Assembly (NCBI GenBank): GCA_002726245.1
Contig: PBSM01000188.1
Span: forward strand, 1 to 64,000
Direction of reading: 5' to 3'
Length of the DNA stretch: 64,000 nucleotides
Source: Planctomycetaceae bacterium
GTDB taxonomy: Bacteria; Planctomycetota; Planctomycetia; Pirellulales; Pirellulaceae
The position numbers and the translations under genes were made by a program. The notes beneath the pieces are model-generated. The model saw nothing but the letters and a program-made list of their open reading frames with translations, searched no databases and was not told the DNA's origin. This document shows positions 62,801-64,000 of this stretch, piece after piece (within the stretch, counting starts at the first letter, position 1; each line of letters opens with the position of its first letter).

Positions 62801-64000
62801 ACGTGAAAGGTTGTGATCTCACCGCGTTCGGCAGTGTTAATGTTGAACAGGTCTTCCAACTGGCTGCGGATACTGAAGACCACCGGGATAAAGTCGTTTT
62901 GCACCGTTGGCACAATGGTTCCGCCGACGCCGGACACCGAACTGAATTCCACCGACAGCGGATTCATGTCAGTTCCAGCGAAACGCCCGCGGAATTCTAT
63001 ATCGACGGCAGCCGGCAAGTTGCCGCCGGTAACCAACACGTCACCCGGTTGGATGTCGCCGATGTCTTCCAATGCGGCTGCGATATCTCCAGGAGAGGCA
63101 TTGAAGCCGATCGAACTCGAGATCGTCAGCGTCTGTAGCTCGTTGTCAGTGATCTGAGGAGTCAAACTGGAGGTACCATCCGTGAGCGTCGACTCGACAA
63201 CTTGCATCACGTGGACATTCAACCCGGCGTATCGCCCCGCGAACACCACTCTCAGAGTGTTCGGTAAAGGACCGCCGGTGACAACGACATCACCGGGTTC
63301 GATGTTGTCCATATTCTCTAAGGCCATCATCAACTCGTTGTCGCTGGCGTTGAACCGAACCGGAGTCGAAATGCCGACGCGGCCATCGGGCGACTCAAAG
63401 GCGAGCCGGAAGTCACCCTGTATTGGCGAACCACTCAACAGAACTGTCTGCACTTCGTTCTGTAACGCCAGCATCAGCGAACCCGACGTTGCCACACCAG
63501 GTATCTCGAGGCGTTGTGTTTCGTTCGAGTTGTCATTAGCCGGCGCGTTAAAGGCGATAGGCCGAGTTTTTTCGCCATCGAAAGTCAGCGTAAACGTATC
63601 ACCTGGGTTCGGTGTGCCGGCGATGAGGATTTCCTGAATTTCATCAGACACGACCGGGCCGCCTGGCGCGCCGACGATCTGCAAGTTCTCCGTGATGACG
63701 TGCGTGACGTCGCGGTCATCAAAGCGGGCAGGAACTTCGAGCTTATCAATCGGAACACCCGACTGTGTCTCGATCCTGATAAAGAGGCCATTGATCGAGT
63801 TGTTGATCAGGCGGTTGTTGTGCAAATCAGGGCCGACTCGATCCAGTGTGTCTTCGAAACTGTTGGGATCTGCGGAGATCGCCGCGGACGCGCTGTGAGT
63901 GATCAAGTTGTGGGAGATCGTCGGGCGAGCGGTCTCGAGGTGAATGGGTGTGAACAGCGACTCGATCGAATCGACCTGAACCTTGCCACCGCCGTTGTTC
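38896..64000 (-). CDS. Giant multidomain surface protein (>8360 aa in window, N-terminus missing): vWA, BNR propeller, Calx-beta and cadherin-like arrays, dockerin
   Basis: The frame is open to the right edge; translation of the last 94 bases continues the beta-helix, so the gene is partial. From N to C (descending coordinates): beta-helix (to 63700); VTGGPL repeats (63645-62690); beta-helix (62580-61790); PPC pair (61400-60300); propeller-like (60080-59150); jelly-roll-like (59050-58250); Calx-beta with twin PPC inserts (57690-55690); BNR propeller (55680-53210); Calx-beta, one holding a second propeller (53200-51540); beta-helix split by a vWA domain (51500-50200); Ig-like (50080-49680); two short repeats (49600-48900); about 25 cadherin-like repeats (to 39430); dockerin; acidic tail. 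By alignment with its neighbour, roughly 1400 residues should be missing, giving nearly 10,000 in all. I infer a cell-surface or matrix protein. No frame break is seen. Confidence 0.94.
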   Translation of the reverse strand, partial: NNGGGKVQVDSIESLFTPIHLETARPTISHNLITHSASAAISADPNSFEDTLDRVGPDLHNNRLINNSINGLFIRIETQSGVPIDKLEVPARFDDRDVTHVITENLQIVGAPGGPVVSDEIQEILIAGTPNPGDTFTLTFDGEKTRPIAFNAPANDNSNETQRLEIPGVATSGSLMLALQNEVQTVLLSGSPIQGDFRLAFESPDGRVGISTPVRFNASDNELMMALENMDNIEPGDVVVTGGPLPNTLRVVFAGRYAGLNVHVMQVVESTLTDGTSSLTPQITDNELQTLTISSSIGFNASPGDIAAALEDIGDIQPGDVLVTGGNLPAAVDIEFRGRFAGTDMNPLSVEFSSVSGVGGTIVPTVQNDFIPVVFSIRSQLEDLFNINTAERGEITTFHVPADIIVTGGPLPASPIRIEFVGQNTGNNVPLLHLDPFAATDFDDAATSSLALGNNSTVITSVVSSSVIESRPLARLQVDPGIVVKLEGSRIEAEPGRAQFIAEGTAERPIVFTSRRDDGFGAGGTFDLTNDGTASSSAPGQWGGLIFNAGASVSLDHVLITNAGGQIPIDGDFDQFNTIEVHQADLRLTNSILENNSSGLASSNRNGRGTNTEAVVFVRGAQPIIIDNIFRNNTHDNSLTPTHFPLGTHMISINANALTSTVLRDYGRTTGAVDLVRDPTSNAPIFTNNRGPLIRRNLVDNNGGNGMEVRGEELTTETVWDDTDIVHVLRDEIVVLNHHTFSGLRLQSRPSESLVVKLGSNPNDPANTNGQVTGFTASGTALDIDDRIGGTLQVLGFADFPVILTSLGDDSQGASFSVDGLPHSDTNNDSDATDATPGDWRGILLEKYSNDRNVVVVNEQEPSFADGIDQNRTPVLAQFLGQLAPNEKSGDENLALGYTVNGFIAVDDPTDVDVFSFKAVPGTEVWLDVDRTAASLDAVVELIAQNGSLLARSINNQMLTSSQSVTAHNVIHDDRLGGDFYSTNPNDPGMRVPLPGSGTALGTYFVRVRSNPASGDITNTDGGLTHGEYQLQVRLGQEDEKGGSNIRFANILYATNGIHARGLPGHSPLTGEAAESDNVANDALTTAQDVGNLLATDRNTISVAGSLTDELDVDWYRVELNYEQIQAIAGPAGSSGVNDSKRAFATIFDLDYADQLARADAVMTVWDEFGWLILISRDSNILDDQPLTGQANDFDDLGRGSLGVLDPFIGPVNLPAEIPGQTETYFVSISSNRQIPSPLDQTFVANTSSPLVRLEPVNSIQRIVEDHIAFTGYTTGSTLVGTEDAGPRDLQPDTPAPLFDVEDSLQLSANVVPWELEDATLFVTSTSSLVAVNPFNGQPLYTVWDNYPGRGVEQVQDIVARADGRIFAYRDSIFGITNNYAGRVVELDLETSPGLITGTDAIPNSSNTACGVTTNSVGAITSTHASAIGIFNFYYGVHNLAGGYSELYVSQNNSIQVFPQNLGCGYQGELFGIGVTGLTTGLSVANDGQVYGVTDDGQFYSVGSQFIPGGGLGFGIANLIADFSAELGFSSFSGLSKGPPNLANGAYVDTFFATTDFGQLFAFDSAGNTVNAFDTDLDGRPDSFLSNSMGISATGLAFSQLDFNLWHPTTLRGTDPGHGINEAFDDSRDTLSNVQQATAGTNTKVHDEEQGGASFYFGLEEYSLYCNPLDQYYCYDDPNSPSDSIIPGQYGVQDQASYNYQRQLTQFNNTIGTNYNLPGGAHGTLQTNSFSLLGYDRTDKPTLYFNYFLDTENASGTTINGAMVDSARVFASNDDGATWQLLATNNSNLTSAGNFTSPETELPTYLTTSRDAFPVAPNQGVQELFDIGDQNAPNSWRQARVDLADFAGEPNLRLRFDFSTAGAITHDLSMPGDETSRGFGSGGPIYRTRMENNNQEGFYIDDIIVGFAERGEMVTGPTDQRNNSSQFQVPQNPVFGAPEESLVGEYQLEFRRGTEYIGNDVTKLNFNDPTNPVGIGQPLSPIDGTTPFRDEMKILTTFDTNERFSTSLTLVMLEGNVLVDGDAFSISDSINIQTFEFDDDNSLSSPDRIGIQFLTTDDAAQIAQRVTDRINAASPLNVTASNTATSELVHLSGATAIIPLTSSNDLTVTIFENEILEFDGTNVGSVLALVSREGSTSGPLVVTITSSDPTQVVLRDPVSGDTGSTIAVTIPDGSEYATFEITSIDNDIATGTQTIIVTADATNFSSVTDLLDILDDETPTLTIELSDTIPVVDAEPNNTLAAPQNLDGERWSLASDRDIGDTSMNTSMSIPHLTILGSGDSTFDYYQFTVSAGSRGIFDIDAANFDTELFLFDELGFELAANDNAASASDGEGGSTVTSDSFLEFTFLTTGLYTLAVGKFDSSVTAGVLGGSTPDPGDSYELQVSVEGHRLGGLPDGTGVAEDAGFNSLQAVISHNILTDEDVVVTVLSHDASELLIGDTAGTGDIAELEPNSTLSTAQDIDTADWTLQTNPNIGDATVNTSILIPHVTISGSGDSTFDYYQFTATGGTRGIFDIDVANFDTELFLFDAAGNLVPGGSNNDSPTSFGQGGSISGFDSFLDVTFPITGVYTIAVGAFNSYAFSGFGVFGATPQVGDTYTLHVSVEGHPLSELSDERQFIIPAGSNSITVPLTPIQDYEADGDQPADVTAFASRFSSATDRTTVIDTAQVPTLTLSIEPTFSSTFDEDAGAGATMATISSSPVGTTDLTINLLSLDESEAVVQATIDILAGQTTSAPFPIDAIDDLLLDGDQTVTIVGYAPDFSRAELTLTVTDGVAVDVLMPGDIAWIPQGPAPIINAQVENVGPDNSVVGAIHTVVAHPADANILFVGAVNGGIWRTDNATATFPTWTPLTDTQSSLSTGALEMDPADSDRLLAGIGRFSSFSRVGGDLNGLLLTEDGGATWTEINDPLLTGANVSGVAIRGSTLLAASNFSFGTGGLFRSADNGATWTEITGAGGSGLPAGSLHDLVGDPLVSTRFYAALKDDGIYRSDDSGLNWMNISQNDTAGLADVIQNGTENTNTEMAVQPITGRLYVGVLGLGQLDYVGYSDNQGLTWTAMDLPGIPQGLPTAITGATNTSPIVITSNGHGLVTGNRVLVENVLGNTAANGNHRITVLTANTFELNQTTGNGTYVTNTGTWAQVTGVNPRQKAGGQGEIHFSIVADSTDPDLVYVGGDRQDFPSPNFIGANDFTGSLFRGDAGASPTNSVPSPQWDHLTHSDSVPAIPNGGTSFGSAPHADSREMVFAADGTLIEVDDGGIYRRTSPQDNTGNWFALSGNLQVAEIHDIAYDENSDVLIAGLQDNATNHQISPGSTVWEQITSGDGGDVDVDNITLAASDQSIRYMSSQSLQNFERVTYDINNQIVNSALPTLTVLGGGTAIGGNTNFNTPVELNAIDPTRVIIGGLNSVWESFDQADTFTEIATVGVNGMDVEPIAYGGTRFGVPNQDVLYVGSGSQVLVRTGAGGALSPSFSYPGGFVQDIVLDPNDWATAFVIDGTNVYMTTNSGGTWNNLTGNLVASQMRSVSFVRGSGTNSDVVYVGTGAGVYRMDTTNPAFWSLYGQGLPNAAVYEFALSESNDLLVAGTMGRGAFSTSASGVAMGNILEVALGAAEVVEDDGPAATTATITRKDAAGNLITSGDLVVTISSSDDTEAVLTDPLLFNTGSSITATILDGDSSVVVDFDAVDDQLTDGTQTVIVTASVPSFDSVAAVIDVLDSADDIAPTVVVTVGPPDAVSESLGFLATLVRVSRAETNLDLSVALTSSDLTEAVVPSGGVTLFNFSSATTTPLQAVDDTVADGTQTSIIRAIPPQPIFSRDRLFATSRTSFNTIIEVDPVTGFELNRFTAPDSTGNLIDGLAFDGTNLYFINGATETLYELDPDTGAVRDASILGLPPAVVIDGLAVLNGFVYMTDVAGNTFYRFNPITNTISAPIAAVDSLGAAIDLAGGLEALTNPGELVATVTFSPEIVMLDPFTGIQNGTFNTVNALSFVTGLAVIDNEIYVAEGNLQQFDVYDRTGLLLNQVNLSFFPSAFGGAAELPAIPRVYDSVNDVVDILDDESPVTTTLTLNVPQVFENAEVGAVTATLVLSAPFDRDVTFFLHSSDTSEASVAPSIVVPSGITSITFNVDIIDEFVSDGTNHVTITAFTNGVSSASDSLDVIAVDNVDKFDRLGDANLEREQGQLRIEGNTIRFASQWGINVEASDIDNGTQTHPGPLRNFPTLSADNIVPGAVIVNNVVANLSGGVGGIRVSGDTSGIPSSNSFARVLNNTIFGEPVFVQQQSGPISADIVFIIDVTGSMFDDIVAIKQQLPQFEQQMINSNIDARYGLVVMPGDPFPGPQTPLLIQDLVDFATFTAPGSPFNLLDIEFAVRGAGSEGVLEALNQFEPATTVNFRPNAIPVPIIVTDEDDDSSQADQQQALGQLLTQNAVFFGITLDPNLPFNPIDGGVNNTRDTYVTYANATGGATFDIEVFRQDPSGFFVTFSQAFVQAISSSQAGIGLSISGGASPTILNNLIVNTISSLNIAGTAGNTVVGANMFQGNVTDAFVGTDATLRTTADPLFVDARKGNFYLVQGTDAIDSSLNSFQDRPNFVAVKSPLGLPASPIVAPEFDAFGQKRLDDSSKVSPAGLGVDIFKDRGAIERADFDEGIARLDLPRDTNDGITDLDPRANKVWLDSPASPNQLIVELVDDGVGIDDTLVSALQFSLFQDGRQLQNAVDYQFTYNSNSNRAIFTATTTFELEHNYTITVDRSPAIGIRDLAGNLLLPNQTDGTIRFDIVLTDNDNDPPITTKPGQQQIEEGSTVTLSSGGAILALPAGAEKIFVTEKVDTTDVITLELRDSGVANTTLNVSVLGTGSGRSQIIVDLATDGLGNITTTTDELAAALQGNADANALVTITSSGTGVVEAGTTEEVGGIITFAFGAEDVTFTKRPTVNDRLQVVFVEPTVVDQMIEVDVTDIGSGNATITVTLATDGTLTPGGAFTITSTTDEVVTAVQGSLLANALVDMTQSTTGTELVSPVAGPRGANNSIAVFDPDAYLAQMPMLDRQVTADDGVLKVTLTASHGSIMTLQGVTGLTFGAGQDGIDDPVITVTGTVAQINAAINGLVFTPPANHNDLIAQTLTSITILSEDEGRFGPPPTLDPQATTSSIDIQITPVNDVPEFTLNDQDLTTTPDIDVTVEEDEDVGMGVGVHSFPLFADPFQAGPSDATDEILPASTAQALEFIVTIDSLTEVMAFDVAPAAPAINSLTGELTFTTSQDAYGVAVISVELKDDNATPLIPDDDRTTAVQTFTISVTDVNDAPEILPGRIALSPINEDNINAAGTPIADPQGQTISSLVAQHSSLIMDVDGSSTPLGVAVVAIDESNGVWQYTIDDGTTWTAVNGHNSTTGPSETQALLLDDAVQTRIRFIPDPHFNTENTTGTATISVRAWDQEFMTANGSSADTQINGGATAFSTDIGVVTLDINAVNDPPELTLQIDQDTGTPGTQVVVAEYSTRANPVTTDAHTITGFSTAIPGPTGVADEELPEQDILDPLDVFTLDTSLFTVQPRISKTGTLTFTLAENAVGSAIVTAVAKDNGPVGAPHQNASTAATFTIVIEPVNDPPVIVAPAQTIDEGTAGTSLPALTHAISGVSVTDIDIGTAPLTVILTVATTVPFDSSDGTIAVTAGPGGATITPNGSNTQIVLQGTQVEIGTTLASLTYTLPDADFNSDNNGGDVLLTVRAEDGGNVGSGADGDVTETAAITVRQTNDAPTLMLPATAPVIDELLDAETPDASLLRGAVTIRDITIDDIDANESGPSDLLTVTLALVDPSEGTIAVNPNTTGGVPAGQISQDGTTVTLTGTLTEIDATLNDAAGPSRGGVTYTVPNSDFNSVNNFDDVVVTVSVDDNGNSGLDVGAIQPSGTFDIVVNPVNDMPEFTGTTLQPILEDAGPIVISDWALDANVVPGPAGAADEVSQTPLSFNIVQTGGSVTFATFPTVTKNPTTDNWDLSFQVAEHSNGTALLSISVTDSGSPPAMSSVGVFPLFVTAVNDAPTVTVETTVSINEGGVQNPPQTNPGDPLRTRDILVSAFDDVDAADTTNGEVTVTLSVPLGEGSLTLLTPDTNLNTLTGQGTETVQIVGTLAEIQSTLRDTGAASKLRYTVPSNDFNSINNGGDVLLTITVNDNGNTGIGGQLSVDTTTTITIAAINDAPFVANPLGAEMVNEDADDIEFELLLLVFDDVDFADNTGETLTFEVVSNDNPSLVTIDDSQLVTGGSEMIVGFVPNQNGTAIIEVRATDAAGLTATDFLTLDVAAVNDPPTVAAAAVDITVPEDSGDSLIDLRTYFDDPDVATNGDQLSFCLVVGGTCVATTPANPLLTAQLADAAGTPDANGDYLNINYKAEQHGTFNLTIRATDTGQDLTASTPTDNEQIDNTLLITVWEVNDLPTAVTDNQFNTDEDTLLNISAATLRSNDLRDQAGDPNESSQTLNVVSVAPASDRGGIVTFNQATGQITYTPPADFNSPENNFGNSDFFTYTIEDNGTTNGVDDFQTDVGSVEIFINAINDAPVLTATGAQTLPSVTEDDASTTASVANVLGGTASDVDVGASVGMAVTGVAGNGRWQYSTGGSFVDIMDISETEALLLRQTDDLRYIPDNENGEMPTITYRAWDQSGGTVGQQGMKVSTSSNGGATPFSTDLDTASIAIQAVNDAPLFTTAAAGLLTGTNEDVASDGDLVDNFMGATDDVDNGASRGIALTSFSGNGIWQYSLDGGTNYVDVPVLDTVTFTNPGLLLRSVDLLRYVPDFKNGETVSVTYRAWDQSGTTAGQQGMQASTTPTGGTTAFSPTENTSSLVVTSLNDAPRLDNSGSVTLDPIHEDEISNQGTLVSKMIDPNATVAPNLIDDDDDPFDKGFAIIGTTGANAAGWEYSLDGGATFLPVGNVSNGAARLLPATASLRYIPTELNGETATVSFRAWDQQSGTAGGLGDASVNGGATAFSTKVEVATIAVENRNDNPVASDDSFTVTEDVRLTVSGLGLRQNDTDVDIPAQTLVVVDPGSITSSDLGATLTVNPTGSFTYDPLAANSLQQLPAGQTRRDSFTYRVQDNGTNTDDLISNEATVTITVTGMNDLPTSADVSIAATERPRSVPASFDSSVNGNFNSADIDTGELATLSYEILLGPSEGNVSTSGTPGSTQFTFDPGQEFQDLGDGDSRQVTFTYRAKDIQQGLSNTATVTVTVAGVNNVPVASDVSVSTTENGPPINDLFSATDADDRVLQYTILSPPGTGNGEATISGADTFRFDPLNDFQSLAVGESRQVTFTYRAADLDTAGNPDTNSNVATVTVTVTGLNDAPDAADDTNSTNEDTALTVSSSDAAAVLANDVEIDVSDTLTVTSFDSFSSLGARVNVDAAGGYSYDPTESQSLQALSTTSAPLVDTFRYNVRDAQGVTDTATVSITVSGANDAPIAQADRAVVGEDGTLTFIEPGVLANDIDPDTGETATLRVTPGFVTSQHGATVQITSPPSGGGTGGLGGYSYNPTIASQLQALRQGESLVDTFTYEVFDASLTTIGTVSITVIGANDAPVADDDLASTDEDTLLRVPSAAGLFSNDFDPDAGDAFGLSSFDQVSQRGAAVTILPTGEFTYDPRGSQELQELANGQALSDSFTYSIIDALGLQSTATVSVTVSGVNDAPVTADDSASTIEDTAITVPVVNGLVSNDTDAEGDILSVSEVNGSTANVGSSFVLPSGATLRVDTGGDYTYDPSTSATLGALPTGATSVDVFTYRASDGLDSSTAEGIVSITVTGVNDRPVAVADQFNTNEDVSLVVGAPGLLVNDTDIDNDFLNVTPFAGTSSRGASISVNSTGAFSYNPAGVSDIQALAIGQSLDDTFTYTIADGKGGTATTTVTVTVNGANDLPVANDDNYRVDEDSTLSVSGVGVLGNDTDADATDVLNVGTFDVTSAKGAPVMVNADGTFTYDPSAVAELQSLAPGESLQDTFTYRIADGTGLSNEGTVTVTVDGRNDAPTPQTDSYDVNEDTRLTVASAIGVLVNDSDLEGSPLAAALASNAANGAAVLNSSGFFTYQPNQDFNGSDTFTYTLSDGSATAIGTVTINVKAVNDAPIAIPDTYSVAEGSTLTVPAEDGVLKNDIDVDQEQLRAVLVAGSGPQNGVLAVNTNGSLTYSPNSGFFGTDTFRYFAQDGSGAQSSPVTVSIEVVNTRPRRNSEEPLDVNADGTVSPIDALLIVNEINRNGSHAIPANSPAIAPFWDVNGNGFVDPLDGLNVINFLNNNGGGGQLPEGEGTTAGSTNARSQQVAGFVPHDFWVAQPQLVRQQTPAPVDPVSRVVDELFAAEAEAESTERLAATFVELAELEIDVERSVLDEAFGDWIDGESD
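39205..39415 (-). other. Type I dockerin domain of the larger giant protein
   Basis: Loops DVNADGTVSPIDALLIVNEI and DVNGNGFVDPLDGLNVINFL keep the calcium pattern, the second with Asn in place of the third ligand Asp. The flanks (NRNGSHAI, FLNNNGG, LPEGE) match those of the neighbour's dockerin almost word for word. Confidence 0.9.
39430..49660 (-). other. Array of about 25 cadherin-like / tandem-95 repeats
   Basis: Units of about 90-140 residues are separated by VNDAPV-type linkers, with recurrent NEDT/DEDT starts and, near the dockerin, TFTYTVADG-type strands. The last ten units (39430 to about 42700) are short and regular; those near 43000-48600 are longer and more diverged, including three similar units with QSGTTAGQQGM-like segments. 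Confidence 0.9.
50540..51180 (-). other. von Willebrand factor A domain inserted in a beta-helix
   Basis: ADIVFIIDVTGSMFDDIV opens the domain and carries the MIDAS pattern D-x-T-G-S. Later segments PIIVTDEDDDS and AVFFGITLD fit further vWA strands. The flanks, RVLNNTIFG before and PTILNNLIVN after, are consecutive beta-helix coils that are joined directly in the neighbouring protein. Confidence 0.85.
51875..52600 (-). other. Beta-propeller (SMP-30/NHL-like) inserted in a Calx-beta domain
   Basis: About 240 residues with repeats such as IIEVDPVTGFELNRF, LYELDPDTGAV, FYRFNPITNTI and IVMLDPFTGIQ form propeller-like blades. The host Calx-beta strand is interrupted after DGTQTSIIRA and resumes at YDSVNDVVDILDDE. 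Confidence 0.75.
53210..55680 (-). other. BNR/Asp-box (sortilin or GH74-like) beta-propeller
   Basis: At least five Asp-box motifs are visible: TEDGGATW, SADNGATW, SDDSGLNW, SDNQGLTW and TTNSGGTW. The domain sits between two Calx-beta domains. An FCCH-like segment (about 54580-54815; HGLVTGNRVLVENVLGN, then TANTFEL) interrupts it. The GH74 catalytic acids were not identified, so binding rather than hydrolysis is more likely. Confidence 0.8.
56170..57320 (-). other. Twin PPC domains embedded in a Calx-beta domain
   Basis: Two pre-peptidase C-terminal-type domains start DAEPNNTLAAPQ and ELEPNSTLSTAQ and share long near-identical stretches (SGSGDSTFDYYQFT, RGIFDID, ANFDTELFLFD, VSVEGH). The sequence around them (GVAEDAGFNS..., FIIPAGSNSITV) is Calx-beta. 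DNA similarity is also high, so the pair is a recent duplication. Confidence 0.8.

Noticed and set aside
62095-63138. Plus-strand open frame of 347 codons
   Set aside because: Antisense to VTGGPL repeats and beta-helix; composition typical of a shadow frame.
15354-64000. Repeat-in-toxin or type I secretion adhesin (RTX) classification
   Set aside because: No GGxGxDxUx nonapeptide arrays were seen; the domains are Calx-beta, cadherin-like and dockerin, with a planctomycete-type leader.

Overview
The window looks like a chromosomal segment of a planctomycete, most probably of the Pirellulales type. This rests on two DUF1501 proteins with twin-arginine signals, a secreted FGE-like protein, a Tat-exported sugar-isomerase-like protein, a LecA-like lectin fused to a peptidase, long palindromic intergenic repeats, and above all two giant surface proteins combining a planctomycete LEPR-XLL-like leader (seen in one), Calx-beta and cadherin-like arrays and a terminal dockerin. 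The DNA is moderately GC-rich by eye. I recognised no tRNA, rRNA, CRISPR array or transposase gene.

Left part, 1-15.3 kb: ordinary genes, nearly all with export signals. In order: a secreted protein-L-isoaspartate methyltransferase with an extra C-terminal domain (294-1535, +); an HExxH peptidase fused to a LecA-like lectin (1616-2944, +); a DUF1501 protein (3158-4558, -); a CocE/S15 hydrolase (4728-6599, +); a probable three-gene minus-strand operon (9842 to 6646) of a frameshifted DUF4198 protein, a TIM-barrel glycosyl-hydrolase-like protein and a sugar-phosphate isomerase/epimerase-like protein; an FGE-like protein (10049-11230, +); a small secreted protein (11298-11852, -); a second DUF1501 protein (12198-13532, +); a poor interval with a phosphotransferase remnant (13864-14172, +); and a zinc-ribbon membrane protein (14524-15222, -). 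Hairpins lie in several gaps, including a 34-bp palindrome flanked by exact 8-bp direct repeats at 9916-9965.

Right part, 15.3-64 kb: two giant paralogous genes in tandem on the minus strand. The downstream one (15354-38594) is complete at 7746 codons. The upstream one (38896 to beyond 64000) has over 8360 codons in the window and its N-terminus lies outside. Both share the order beta-helix, VTGGPL repeats, beta-helix, PPC domains, propeller-like region, jelly-roll-like domain, Calx-beta array, beta-helix, Ig-like part, cadherin-like array, type I dockerin, acidic tail. The complete gene carries two metzincin-like domains near its N-terminus, one with an intact zinc site and one with all three histidines replaced. 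The partial gene has gained a vWA domain, two beta-propellers, a twin PPC pair and an FCCH-like segment, mostly spliced into or between older domains. A terminator-like hairpin after the upstream gene and a promoter plus a 5'-UTR hairpin before the downstream gene suggest separate transcription. The giant proteins are inferred to be cell-surface or matrix proteins; nothing in the sequence gives their ligand.
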